The translations under genes and the position numbers were made by a program. This document shows, one piece after another, positions 12,213 through 24,392 of a DNA stretch of 64,000 nucleotides. The stretch's first letter is position 1, and each line of letters starts with the position of its first letter. The notes beneath the pieces were generated by a model, which saw only the letters and a list, made by a program, of their open reading frames with translations, did no database searches and was not told the DNA's origin. Source of the stretch: Tomocerus qinae (lineage: Eukaryota > Arthropoda > Collembola > Entomobryomorpha > Tomoceridae); assembly GCA_020055645.1 (NCBI GenBank), contig CM034546.1, positions 137,351,875-137,415,874 on the forward strand. The letters are read 5' to 3'.

Positions 12213-14985
12213 ATGTCGTGGCTCACTAAATACATACATGTGGCATTATATTTCATGTTCCTCTATTTTAGTTTGTCGAATTGTAGAAAATTGTCAAGTG
12301 AATATATCAGTGAGTTAATAACATACAATTTCAAAGAGTGTACTGTAATTGTTATCCATGACGACGTGTCAGAATCCAAAATTGTAGTAGACGATTTGCA
12401 ACTACTATTAAAGACCGAACGATTTACTTTCAATGTTAATAGTTTTTTCTTTGCAAAAGACAATCATTCTACTGAAATAACACAAACACGATCATTTGAT
12501 GTGCACAAATTCAGAGGCAAGTGTGTCGTGACTGTGATTTCCGTTCATAAAATATCAGAAAATGTATTTCTGCAGTTAGAAGACATTTTGAATTCTTTAG
12601 ATAAACTGACAAAGAGAAATGAAGACTACTTCATTCTGTCAACACGGAAGGAATATACAAAACCTCTAATGACATTGAATTCGTTCGGCATGAAAATAAA
12701 ATACAAAATCGCTATCGCTGAGGACTCAGACAAAAGCGTTGCACTTCAAACCGTTTGTTTTTACTGCAATCATGGCAATCCGTTGTTATTAACTTTAAGG
12801 CAAAAGACATCAAACGCAAAGAATATGCCATCTACTGTGGAACTATTTAAAGATCACACCAAGAACTTCCATGGGAAAGTACTGAAAGTGAGTACATCAA
12901 CGAGGACGAAATGGGCGACAGAAATAGTTGAAAAGGACGGGAAATGGATTAACAATAGAGGACTGTACAAGTCAGCAATGGACGCTCTGATGGAAAAATT
13001 CAATTTTACTTGTCATTTCTTTCCTTCAAATGGCGGAGGCGGAACCGGCGTGAGGTTCATCATTTTTTATTCTTTAGTCGAAAAGTACAGTATCTATCAT
13101 ATTTTCAGTACGACATGTAGACATGACTTACTGTTATTCCATCAATAATAAACCTTGTCAAATGCATGCAAAAAAGTAGCAGAGATAAATGACATTTTTA
13201 GTACCCTTTTCAATGACCTTTGCCCTTTTGACCCATATGACCTGGATTAGACCTGACCTAACGAATAACCTTTTGAACGAGCAATCTCACGACGTTCTAC
13301 AATGTCTATAACTAAAGTTACACCAATTTTTAGTTTTCGAACGACGCCCACAGGCAAGTTGTGTTCGATGTTACATATATTCAAACTTGATCTCAGTTTT
13401 TATTGCTAGATTACGTTCAGGAAGTTTGAACTGATTATCTCAAACCGTTTTTGAGTTATCGTGCAAACGGACAAACAGACAGATATATCAGGCAATCCTA
13501 TAAAGCAGCTCCACTGCATAATTATAGGACATGCATGTACCTTATGCACAGCGCAATTATAGTGATGTGTGATACTTTTGAGGAGAAGGAATTTAACAAT
13601 TTCCTAATTGGATAGTTATTTCTAGCCAACCATATCATAAAATTAAAGTATTTGATAACATCACTTTATTTCGGGATTTGCCCTTCCAAGTTGATTGATA
13701 TAATTGATCTGCTTGAGCATAACAAATTAATGTCAGGTAGTTAGTATTAGTAAGGTATGATTGATAAGTATTATAGTTGTCAATTTTGATTTCCAGGTTG
13801 GCCAACGGAACATGGAATGGAATCGTTGGTGACGTTCTGTATGGACGAGCAGATCTAGGTCACATTACAGGAAATGTATTTCCTCGGAATTATGTCGTTG
13901 GTTTCACCTCTCCGATTTCCTACAGTTGGCTGACATTTACAACAGGAAAACCCAGGACCATATTTTCGTGGGACTCGGTTTATAGACCGCTTAGCATTGC
14001 TGTTTGGCTCTCCATCTTAATTTCAAGCTTTCTCGTGATTTTAGCATTTAAATGTCTCATGGCTTTCATAGGAAAAATGTACGCCACGGCATGGAATGTG
14101 CCTCGAGTGGCCTGGACTTTATTTGGAACCTTTTTAGAACAAACTATTCATCTGCCCTACATTCCGTCCAACTCTCTCAGGACATTTACCACTTTTTGGC
14201 TTATATTTTGTATTGTGATGTCAACAGCTTATCGCTCCAAACTGATATCCTTCTTAGCTTGTCCCAGGGTAGACCGTAGTCCCGAGACTTTTGAGGAACT
14301 AGCAGATTGGGACGGTAAATTTGCTCTGCAGTATACAAAAGCTGCCGGATATGCTCTGTTGAAGACATCAACAAATCCCGCATTCAAGAAGATATTTAGA
14401 AGAATGGAACTAGAAGAGGATGAAGTCAAATGTTTTCAGAGATCGATGGCCTCCAAATTTGGTTGCATTGCATGGAATGGCATTGCTGACTACGTTTTCC
14501 ACAAAAACTTGAGCGACCGAACTGGAAGAGTCCCAATAGTCCAATCTCCGGCTATGAACGGCTTTATTCCGATTGGCTTCGTCGTCCAAAAGGGCTCCAT
14601 ATTCCATCCTAATTTCAATCTTGTAATGATGTCCGCTATGGACTTGGGTATAGTCCACTACTGGAGAGAAACGGATTTCCAATTCATCAAATCTGGACGA
14701 GCGGACTGGGAAAAGTCTAATAATGTATCAAAACACAATTATTTCGACATGGACAACAAAAACGCAGTTTCTTTGACAAGCAACCACCTCTATGGATCTT
14801 ATTATTTGCTATGCGTTGGTTTTATTGCATCTTTCTTTTGTTACATTGCAGAAGTAGTTTTACATCTAATCACTAAAGGAAATACCAACAACAGAATCTG
14901 TTGTGTAATGCATTGGCAAGTACTTTTATCATATACCTGTAGACTGTTTTGGAACTCAACTACTTGCCTAAATAATATTGGCTGA
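12213..14985 (+). CDS. Divergent ionotropic receptor (IR family)
   Basis: Exon 1 starts at 12213 with a signal peptide (MSWLTKYIHVALYFMFLYF) and runs about 280 codons; the second exon ends at TGA 14983-14985. Two splice solutions keep the frame: donor 13055 to acceptor 13796, or donor GTGAGG at 13050 to acceptor 13776; the product is 676 or 681 aa. Exon 2 holds the ligand-binding half S1 (NGTWNGIVGD, GRADLGHITG), TM1 (IAVWLSILISSFLVILAF), the pore region, TM2 with the iGluR-type STAYRSKLISFL, the S2 half and TM3 (YYLLCVGFIASFFCYI). IRs are variant glutamate-receptor cation channels used in chemosensation. The intron holds no second coding exon that I can see. The family call is firm; ligand and subfamily are unknown. 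Confidence 0.85.
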
Positions 14986-16401
14986 TATTATAATAACAAT
15001 GATGGGACAATATAAACATGTTGAAGCATCAGAATGCTTTTAAAAGCGCTATAAATCCCAACATATCTGCATTATATGACTATAGCTATAGGAAAGACTT
15101 ATATTTAGTCCTACTTAACTGTTATTGTCCTAAGGTCGGTAGAACGCAATAAGTGTTATTATAAGGCCCAGCTTCAGACATGCAATAAGTTAATTGATTG
15201 AATGCTTGAACTTGAACAACAACAAAGACGTAGAAATTGTTCATATTATAAAGGCGAGCGAAGGTATTTTGGATTATATAAAAGTAAGAAATGACATTCC
15301 TTTAAAGTAAGTTCTATCCTCTTCAATGTTTTGCAGAAGAGAAGTATGCTAAACGAAATTAAAACATCGCATTTACTGTTGTTCCTATTTTACTTACATT
15401 TATTTACAACTGAAAGGAGGTAAGGTAATCAAAATAAAGTAGGAAAAGGAAACTCCGACTGGGCTTGAAATATTATTACAACTACTATTCTTAGAAAACA
15501 AAACTTATCCTCTACTCCGAATGCCGGACTGTTAACTACTAGTTCCCCGGAGAAAGTCTAGACTATCCTTACTTTGGGCGATCGATGTTTTCTAAAACTT
15601 GTCTACACCTGCTTAGAGGAATTCCATTGCGTTAAGGTGGCGTTAATATCACTCATGAAAACAATAATGTAGACACCTTTTACCTTATATTTAAGGCTGC
15701 TGCCTGGTCGATACACAGAATATTGAAAACACGCCCCCGAGGGGAATAAAAACTTGTTACACTTTTTAAAGATTGTGTGACATGCTTTCTGATGGGATAC
15801 CGTGTGGCCCTTCCAATAAAAATTTGGTGTAAAAAGGTTGCATTGTTCTGAGATGATTAAAAATTATAAGTGGTGTCAAGTTTTTTCAAGTTTTCAAAAG
15901 AGAAGGTTAGTTGATTACACTCGCGCAATCAGAAAGAAATCAAATAGAGATAAATGTTGTACTGTACATATCTCTGTCGTCCGTTAAACGAAAATGCTAT
16001 CAGCACATGTTAATGTTATCTATCCTGGAAGTCTGGAGGCTGTATATTGTCAAACTTTCCTAATTAAGCTAACTATGCTTTAACTTTGTCAGCACGGGCG
16101 ACAATAAGTGGCCACTTATTAATAAGAAAGGTAGTCACTGCGTAAATAGATGTTACGCAATATACAAAACGTAGCATGTCAGATATGGACATTTTTGGTT
16201 TTTGCAAAATTATTAGTGGCACAATAATTTAAAGTTACTCAACTTTTGCTTTCAAGTTTTTTGTAAGCATTTTCAATTTAATTTACAACTATTTAGATTT
16301 TTTGTTAGTATGACACAAACTTCCCTACTCTTTTCATGATGTTAAAACAAAAAATAATTCAGCCGACACAAAACTTTAATTTTTATGAGTTGATTTTTGG
16401 T
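14986..16401. other. Intergenic, nothing recognised
   Basis: Separates the ionotropic receptor from the convergent subtilase gene. No exon-like ORF, no shared repeat and no RNA gene found. Confidence 0.5.
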
Positions 16402-16407
16402 TTTATT
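16402..16407 (-). terminator. Poly(A) signal of the subtilase gene
   Basis: AATAAA on the minus strand about 50 bp past the subtilase stop; a second AATAAA lies at 16424-16429. The spacing suits either as the polyadenylation signal. Confidence 0.5.
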
Positions 16408-16455
16408 GAATATATAAATGTGTTTTTATTAAATCGCAGCTTTAAGATGAGTTAT

Positions 16456-17953
16456 TTAATACTTTCCACCGATAACATTTTGGAGAGCATTGCGGGCATT
16501 GACGATGCCGTATCCTGATGCGTAGTTGGGGAATGAGGTCTCAGGGACTCCTCCACAGTCCATGCCAGTGGATGTGACGTTTCTGTTGGTGGTGGAAGTG
16601 GTGGCGGCCAGGACTTGATTGAAGGTCAACCTTGGGTTGTTGGAGAGGAGGAGAGCAGTGACTCCAGCCAAATGGGGAGCAGCCATGGAGGTTCCGGAGA
16701 TGGTATTGTAAGCGGCAGTTCCGGGTGTGTTCCAGGCAGATCGGATGGCGACTCCGGGTGCGGAGATATCGGGCTTCTGGCGTCCTCCGACGGTGGGTCC
16801 CTTGGAGGAGAAGGAAGCCATGGCGTTGTTGACATCTGAAGCTCCTACTCCGATAACTCCAGCCAGAGAATCAGCTGGAGAGTTGGCGGTGGTGCAGGCG
16901 GGTCCAGAGTTTCCTAAACACAAAATCGCTCTAATTACTTACAGTGTTAGGAATAATTTATCGAAGTCATGTGGAACCCGAGTAGAATTGTAAAAAACAA
17001 TGTTTTTAATTGTTACCATTAGCAAAGACGGGGATGATTCCCACTGCGCGCCAAGAGTTGATGACTTCATTGTAGAAGGGATTAGCCTGTCCACCTCCCC
17101 AAGAGTTGTTGATGATATGGGGGGCTTTGGTGCAGTCGGGGCTGTTTCCGTTGGGGAGGGTGGGGCAAGCCATGAATTGTCCACAGCTGATGAGTCCAGC
17201 GTTGGTTCCACTTCCTTGACCATTAAGAGCCTTGCAGGCCATCCACTTAGCTCCCGGGGCAACTCCGATTCCGTTTTTGCCTACCATGGTACCTACAGTG
17301 TGGGTTCCGTGGCCATTGTCATCTCGGGGGACCTGGGTTCCCAAAAGAGTGACGTCTCTCCATCCGTAGTTTGTTCCGACAAAGTTTTCTCTGAGATCTT
17401 GGTGAGTGGCGAGCACTCCGGTGTCAATAGATCCGACGATGACTCCTTCTCCTGAGTTTCCTCCAGGAAGGGCCCAGGCGTCGGGAGCTCCGATATTTTC
17501 GACTCCCCACTCGGCAAGAATGCCAGGAGCAGCAGGCTCGGCCTGGATGATTGGGTCGAGGGTCACTTCGAATTCTTCTGAGATGTCAGACACATTTTCA
17601 ACTTCGGCGAGGGCGCTGACTACTTTCTTGTCGGCATTTCGGATGTAGATTTGGTTGCTGATCCAGAAACTTTCGTAGCGGAAACCCAAGGATGTCAAAA
17701 CGTCGACAGCGGATTTTTGAGATGCATCGGCGTAGGCTTGGAGGGTGGAGGTGACGGTGTTCAGACGCTCGGAGCGGTTGGCGTAGGTCCTGGCGCCCAA
17801 AAAGGCGAGGGCCGTTGAGGGCTTGTCCTTAAAGGTGACCAGGACATTAGCATAGCCACGGGAGGCCAGGGAGGAGGCCAGACGAGACTCGATTTTGGTG
17901 TGCGGGGCAGCAATTGCTGCACCCACCAACAGGAGAACCAAAGCTAATTTCAT
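16456..17953 (-). CDS. Secreted subtilisin-like serine protease (S8)
   Basis: Two exons, 17953-17017 and 16913-16456, joined phase 1 through donor GTAACA and acceptor TTTAG; 464 aa. Residues 1-16 form a signal peptide (MKLALVLLLVGAAIAA). An inhibitor-I9-type propeptide covers about 35-133, followed by the S8 domain. Catalytic Asp177 (SIDTGV), His215 (NGHGTHTVG), oxyanion Asn (IINNSWGGG) and Ser388 (GTSMAAPHLAG) are all present, so an active endopeptidase is expected. The propeptide layout resembles bacterial bacillopeptidase F-type enzymes more than animal furins. Its GC content and third-position GC are much higher than neighbouring genes, a sign of high expression or of foreign origin; the intron and arthropod-style promoter show it is a working nuclear gene. 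Digestive or immune use is a guess. Confidence 0.93.
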
Positions 17954-17980
17954 CTTCGACTGAGGAGGTGCCTGAGTATG

Positions 17981-18013
17981 ACTGAAAATTAATTTGCGTG
18001 TGGCCTTTTAAAG
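17981..18013 (-). promoter_or_regulatory. TATA/Inr core promoter of the subtilase gene
   Basis: On the minus strand a TATA-like box CTTTAAAAGG (18013-18004) stands 29 bp upstream of the A of an arthropod initiator TCAGT (17985-17981). This is the canonical spacing, and it gives a 5' UTR of about 30 nt before the ATG at 17953. Such a TATA-driven promoter fits a highly expressed gene. Confidence 0.7.
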
Positions 18014-18592
18014 CAGTAGGAATCGGGTGACTGGAATTTACCACCTAAAAAGGAGATAATTTCATGTCATTTAATTATTGATTGATCCAATCCAGAAGTG
18101 ATAAGTACATTGGGGATTTCTGTTTATGATAACGGGAAATTGGCTTTGTTACGAAAGAATTAATTCAGGTACATAATCGACAAGGTTGATGGAACTCGGA
18201 CACGGTTATATATTATCAATGACTACCAAAGGTCAGCAATGTTCATAATCATCCATCCTGCACCATCCATCCATCGCCAAATCTTGTATTTATTTTCTAT
18301 GCAATTTTCCTTTAACTAATCAATTCCTCAATGTGTTTTTTTAGTTTTTTCCAAATAGCTATAATTGTTTACGTATTTGATCTTAATATTGTATAATTAG
18401 TTAGGTATCAGCAATCTTCACAAACAGTAATTCTGAGTGTTAAAGATTTTTTAGCAAGTTCATTTTTTCATGCCAATAAGAAGTAAAGTTTTATAAAAAT
18501 TGTAAAATAGTCTTTTACTGCAGACGGATGAGTAATTTGCCATGACAACTTATTAATGTAACACGTGTAGTAGTCATGGTTTCGAGTGGGAA

Positions 18593-18806
18593 ATGAAAGA
18601 AGTTGGACATTTCCCATTTCCCAGTGGGAAAAGTGGGAAACAAAAAGGCCAAGTGGGTGGGAAAATGGGAAATAGAAAAATCAAGTGGGAAATAGACCCT
18701 AATTCCGCAAGATGGCGACACCCATTTCCCACTATTTCCCACTATTTCCCATTTCCCAAATTGGTGGGAATTCCCAGTGTCCAAGCAAAATTTGCTGGGA
18801 AATGGG
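18593..18806. repeat. TTTCCCA/TGGGAAA inverted-repeat cluster
   Basis: More than a dozen copies of TGGGAAA occur on one side and TTTCCCA on the other side of a short centre (about 18700-18720, GCAAGATGGCGACACCC), so the whole segment can fold on itself. The flanking DNA does not share the motif. It may be a foldback MITE or a local satellite. Confidence 0.55.
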
Positions 18807-18852
18807 AATATCCGAAACTATGGTAGTAGTTCAGTTGCGTGTAAGTAATGTT

Positions 18853-20312
18853 TATATAATAAGCAGTTAGTTTTTTTCTTTAGTGTAACTTTTAGCTTTG
18901 CGTAGCGTAAGTCTTTACACTTCGCACGGCTTCCTTTTTAGAAGCTTACTTACTACGATTACGTAGAATATTTAGTGATTTTTCGTAAGTATTTGGTTGC
19001 TAGGTGCCACAATTTCCAAAATTAACTTTGTAGAATAAACATGGTGTTCGGGCGGGTTTTCAGAGTAAATGGGAAAATGTTGATTTGTAATGTAGTTTCA
19101 AGTTGTGGATAGGAAAACCACCATTCCTGTGTCTAAATGTTGTGTGTTGTATTCTCTTATAATATGTAAACTGACTAAATTTACTTGTAAAATGTGCTAA
19201 TTTGTTTAGGCGACTATTAATAACATGTAAGGCGACAACATTAATCGATATCGTATGACCTATTCTATTATTTAACGTAATGTATAAGCTTAACTAATGT
19301 GTGTTATTCTATGTTCAGACCGTATAAGGTTTAATGTGAAATCTTGTATCTTATAAATGGGGAGACCATCTTATAAATTGAGGAGACCATCTCATACATA
19401 GAGTACGATACAATGAACTCTATCCATGTAATGTAATGTATTTTATGATGTGTTTCATATTCGTGTACTTTCGTGTCCAGACATTATGTTAATTAATGTA
19501 AGAAAATCACTATCTTAATCCCCAATGTCAGGATTTGTACACTTTTATTGTATGTATTTGACCTCTTTGTGTTATATGGACTTACTTGTATTAGTTAAGA
19601 TGTTATATATTGACTCGTGTACACTAATCTCTTACCGAACTTTCTAGAACTTAATTTTGTATTCATGGCGTCCCTAATTACGCATTCATGTAACTTTCTG
19701 TTGTATCCTTTTCAATGTATTCCAATTGTCTATATATAGGACCCATGTCAATGTAATTCAACGCGATCTTTTCAGTCTTGTGTGAGCATTCGGTCAGACT
19801 AGTCAGGAACTCTTGTCGTCTTTTTACTTGAAATTAAATTATCCTGACTAGAATTTTCTTGTTTCCGAATTGTTGATTTATTTCATTTACTTGTCGTTTT
19901 TGATTCTCATTACTCGTATTACTACGAGTCAATTGCATTCTATTTTTGTAGTCAGTATTTGAGTTCATAACTTCATTTATCTCACTTAAGCTCATTTCGC
20001 CATAATTTACAACATCATTTCATTCAACATTTTGAATCGCATCTAAGCATTATTAGACAACTAATCCTTTTTCCAATTCTTTGCTACAGCCCAAAACACA
20101 TGGGTAATTTGGGTAACCACATCCTGAGAGGGCACTAGGGCACTACGTATGCCCGTAAATCTGAAACGTAGTGTAGTTATTCTTACATTTCGTAACTCAA
20201 TTTTTTTGGCATAACCTAGGATTCTTACGGAAAGGGGAGGAGTTTGACGTAAGACTTACACTACGGGAGGCTCATTCTTACACTACGGGAAAGAACTAAC
20301 TGCCTAATATAG
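18853..20312. mobile_element. Non-autonomous DNA element with about 80-bp imperfect TIRs
   Basis: The left end (TATATAATAAGCAGTTAGTT, then TAGTGTAA and GTAAGTCTT) matches the reverse complement of the right end (CTAACTGCCTAATATA preceded by TTACACTACGGGA twice). The 1.46-kb interior has no long ORF. Inside, around 19100-20130, is LTR-promoter-like DNA: CTATATATAGG at about 19731, an initiator-like TCAGTC downstream, and a stretch ending near GGTAACCACATCCTGAGAGG. A solo LTR nested in the element is possible but unproven. Confidence 0.4.
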
Positions 20313-21029
20313 CTGACCAAGTTATCAAATGCATAAATGTTTATTAATAAACATTATTTCGGAGGACTTTTATGCCAGCCTACTCGTTTGTGTCTTTATC
20401 GAAACTGATAAGTGAAAGCGAAAGTGTGCGCGGGGCAACGAGAAACTGAAGGAAGCAAGGAGCCTTTATCAGAAACGTTGGATCCTGGTGATTGCAACGT
20501 TCTGCGGAAATAAATAATTAAGTTTAAGTTTCGTTTTCCGTCATAAGTTTATTGATAGGGACTGGTTAGCATTCACCTATCGATGAGTGACCATAGAGCT
20601 GCAATTCAAGTCAATAGTCAGTGTCAAGTCAGGTAAGATAGTTAGTAAAGTGAAATTGGACTGACTCCTAAGCTATCGAAGAGAAGGGGTCCGTCTTATT
20701 CAGAAAGGTTAGTCAGCATTTTGCAGTCCTGTCTAATAGATCGGCCTGCTATAACTGGTCATGAATGGAGTATCCAATTATGCCTTAAATGTCTAATATT
20801 AATACAGATTGAATACAGACAAAGCAACTAGGTATAAACTAAGAGTTTCAAGTCTCAAAAGTTTTGGCAATATATAAGTTGTATATATTAAGTTTCAATT
20901 CCCAATTCCCGCATTAGTACCCTTATAGAGATAACAAGTTATAATATGATACCAAAATATTTCGCTTATCCATATTATAGTTGTTTTACGTTACTGCCCC
21001 TCCTAAATCGCATTCTAAATACGGCACTG
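20313..21029. other. Intergenic, nothing recognised
   Basis: No exon-like frame, repeat or RNA gene that I can support between the TIR element and the family E repeat. Confidence 0.4.
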
Positions 21030-21165
21030 TTTCAAGGAACAAAAAAGGACCTTCTATTGCTTTTTCCTTTTTTTTGCTTTTATTGTAAAAAGCGTAAGTG
21101 TAAAAAAGGTAAAAAGGGTGGCTGTAGCCTTTTACCTTTTAAGTAAAAAAGGTATTGCTTTTTGT
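21030..21165. mobile_element. Repeat family E, copy 1 (ACCTTTTT / AAAAAGGT foldback)
   Basis: Bounded by AACAAAAAAGG and TGCTTTTTGTTC, with inner complementary tracts of GGTAAAAAGGGT and CTTTTACCTTTT. Related foldbacks lie at 57281-57512 and 60418-60575. A short non-coding inverted-repeat element. Confidence 0.5.
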
Positions 21166-21183
21166 TCATTGCACTGTGTCAAC

Positions 21184-21300
21184 CTATAGACGTTTCCCAC
21201 AATTCAAGGATAACACAGGCAGGTACTGTTGTCATTTCAATACTTATTCATGTTAATTTAGTGACCGGTCACCAATTGTGAGAAACATCTATTGTAATTA
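21184..21300. mobile_element. Repeat family C, copy 1 (about 110-bp MITE)
   Basis: Ends CTATAGACGTTTCCCACAAT and ATTGTGAGAAACATCTAT are near-perfect inverted repeats of about 20 bp. One end carries the palindrome GGTGACCGGTCACC. Other copies lie at about 29224-29332 (with its duplicate 35313-35421) and 39049-39156. Confidence 0.7.
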
Positions 21301-21504
21301 TGGCCTGTGGCTCCAAAAACGATTTTATGACATTCCCTGTTAACGACTGGCAGTGCATTGTCCTAATAAAGATAATTCATTATTACTTTAATTTATCTCA
21401 ACCGATGAGCTATGACTAAGTATTTACTTTAGAATTAGAATTAGAGAATAATACATAAATGTATGGTTTTAACGTGTGCTGAAGTTAAGGAGAAGGATAT
21501 TGAA

Positions 21505-21592
21505 TTAGATCAGCAAAACCCCAGCAGTCATGGCCAATACGATGGCCACAAAACCGACATGCTTCCTTCTCTTATTCTTTATGGATGACGAG
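21505..21592 (-). CDS. Possible terminal exon with hydrophobic C-terminus
   Basis: On the minus strand, after an acceptor-like ATACCTCAG, a frame reads basic residues (KNKRRKHVG) then a hydrophobic stretch FVAIVLAMTAGVLLI and TAA at 21507-21505. This looks like a tail anchor or GPI-type end of a protein whose other exons I could not find upstream on that strand. It may be a chance ORF. Confidence 0.2.
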
Positions 21593-21828
21593 CTGAGGTA
21601 TAATAATGCATGACGTGAAAATATGCATTCCTAAATAATTTAACGTTATTATGATTATCTCAGTATTATTGAAACGCCGGAATTATACTCACCAGTTTAA
21701 GTACAGTAAAGTCATAATATGCAATATATTCCTATGAAGTCTAGTCTCGACTAATATTTTATAGTTTTCAAATTGTACCAATTTTTATTGTATTACTTGG
21801 TTTGCTGGATATATATCTATAAAGGAAT

Positions 21829-24392
21829 ATGTTTACATTACAAGCCTTAATCATAAGCGCCTTGGTATTACAACAATTTGAAAACTGTGACTCCACAAGT
21901 AACTATTTTTGATTTTCTAATTACACTTTATAATTATATATTTGAAGTTGCTACATGCTTGAAGAACATTCATTTAGATTTTATTGAAATAAAGAATCAT
22001 GCATTCGTCTTTGTTTCAACAAGACTGTTTGTTGTCTATATAATATGTCTAAAAACTAAGAAAAACATTTTCCAAAATATGTTTCGTTCATAAGAATTTA
22101 AAATCATTATTATTGCAGGTCAGAATAAACAATCTACAAAGTCAGACAAATTTTTGCACAGAAAATGTTGTCCGTCAAATAAGCGAATGAAACTTCTTAA
22201 ACCTAGTTATGATTTGTCTACACACAGTGTCAACTACACATGTGTGTCCATTCATGAGAAGAATTTTTTCTCCGCAAACATTTCCTTCTCAGCGGAAACC
22301 GGATTAATTAATTGCTTAGGGCCAAAGACAATTTTGGACAATCAATTAGATATATGGTAATTATGCCTTTGAGTATTTAATACGCGTCAAAGATTAAATC
22401 ACTAAAAATTGTATTTATTTTAAAATGCAAATCCGTATAATATGTCAATTGAATTGTGACTAAATGTTGCTTTCTAACTTTGAAGGTTTGTGATTGACAA
22501 GAATGGCGATATCAATGTAGGGTTAGATTTGTGGTTCTGGCCTGCCTGGCTATCAGTGAATAAAAATAACGGTTACTGTGTCGATGAGGCATACAATACA
22601 GGCGACCTGAAATCAAAAAATATCATTATCAACAACAAGAATTTAACCACTGCATTACTTTATTGTGGCGATCTAGAAAATACTGGATTATACGTACGTG
22701 AGTATTTTGCTGAAAAATAAGAACAAAAAAAATTGAAGATGAGTATATTTAATAAGGGAAATATTTTTAAAATTTATTTATCTTAAATTTTTTAGCTGGC
22801 GCATCGAATAACTTTTGCAATCGTCTACTTCATTTCTTCATTCTTCACGCTTCTGACTTTACTTATCTATTGGAGTCTTTGGGACGAACAAAATACTCAC
22901 GGATGTTTACAGTTCAGTTTTTTCTTGTCTGTTCTATTTTACTCTTTTTGTCAGGGAATACAGAGCATCATAAAAGCTAATGGACTTTATATTGTACCAT
23001 CCACTGGATGCTTCGTACTCGGTAAGTCTCACAAAGAAAAGAACGACAAAAAAGTTTTATTACCTTTTGTATGTGTAGGTTACACTCATCTATTTAGATA
23101 CCTTGGGTGTAGCATGCCATGAAACACCCTGTAAATTTTATAGATAGATACCTAAATAATTCCGGGTGGGTTATGATGATACCGGCGGACATAATTGACA
23201 TACATTTTTTTCAGCATTTTTTGTTATTTTAATTTCCCAACAGTGTTTTAATATATTTTTATTCTTATTCCCAAGCTGTCATTGTCCAGTACTTTTTTAT
23301 TACTCTGAATACAACTGGTGTTGTCCTGGCATTCGATCTGATTTGGTGTTTTTGGTGCGTAAATGTTTGACATTTATTTGCATGTAACGTATTCATTGGA
23401 TATTTTTATGATTTTTCTTACAATATTTTTTGATCATTAAAAGGCATTTGGATCGTCAATCTGCTAAAATAAAAAATTGGAAACGTCTTTATGTTTATGG
23501 CTTCATTTCCTGGATTTTGCCGTTTATTTTTGTGTTCTTGGCTCTTTTGGCGTATCACTATACAGATCATCCATCGTAAGTTATAATTTGCAAGAGATTA
23601 CTTTGCGAGATAAGCACAATGGACGTGGATGAGAAGTATATTTTATTCTATTTACAGAGAGGAGGCAGAGACGGGAATATTTCCATTTGCTCACAGTCGA
23701 TGTTCTTCTCCAATTTACGCAATGGCATTCTTCATTCAAATCGCTCTTATCTTCACGAATATTTTGATATTTTTGGCGACAAGCGTTATAATCTGCAAGC
23801 ATCGCTGGGTATCTAGAGGTAGACAGCAAGGCCAAACTCAAAAACATTTTGCAAAAACGTAAGACTCATTTATATATTTTTTAAAAAATAATTGCATCAT
23901 TCATAAATATTTCGATTTGTTTCAGCCTCCTAATTTTCCTAAAGCTATTTTGTGCACTTGGAATGACATGGATTACGATATTAGTAGCATTTTTCTGGAG
24001 CCGTAAGAATTCTCTGTCGTTGTATTGGCTATTCTGTCGTGTTTTAAATCTGCAGATGGGAGTCGTCTTTTTCTTTATGTTTGGATGGTGCCATAAAAAC
24101 GTAAAAATGTTAAGGCGTAAACATGAAAGTATTAATAGTAAGCAATCAGTCAAACAGTGTATAAGAATTAAGTCTTAAAATAAATCTTGTTGCTGTTAAA
24201 TCTTTTAATTTAAGATACTTTGTTAATTTTCTAGGAATTTGTACTTATTTTGAACACTGTAAGTACGTGACTGTGGGTTACATACGACGACAAGGGAACA
24301 GTGTCAAAGTTAACTCCTCGGGGACAGAATTGCAAACACTTAGTTCAACCCAGGACACAAAAGTAATTCTATGTTGTCCTGTCGATCACTAA
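21829..24392 (+). CDS. Methuselah-like family B GPCR
   Basis: Nine exons: 21829-21898, 22119-22356, 22486-22693, 22796-23021, 23276-23354, 23444-23575, 23658-23858, 23926-24137, 24235-24392. All phases agree and give 507 aa. A signal peptide (MFTLQALIISALVLQQF) precedes a Cys-containing ectodomain with DLWFWPAWL and CVDEAY typical of Methuselah ectodomains. The seven helices start at LAHRITFAIVYFISS and end at GVVFFFMFGW; LFCALGMTWITILVAFF is the helix-6 signature. An in-frame stop at 24176-24178 would end the protein after helix 7 if the last intron were retained; splicing at GTAAGC 24138 adds a 52-residue tail rich in Ser/Thr (TELQTLSSTQDTKV). AATAAA at 24525-24530 fits as poly(A) signal. 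Family firm; ligand unknown. Confidence 0.85.

Noticed and set aside
16615..17648. Plus-strand ORFs rich in Gly/Ser/Asp across the subtilase
   Set aside because: Antisense shadows of a GC-rich gene; no motifs or splice context.
16456..17953. Subtilase as bacterial contamination
   Set aside because: It has a spliceosomal intron with frame-preserving junction, a TATA/Inr promoter at correct spacing and AATAAA signals.
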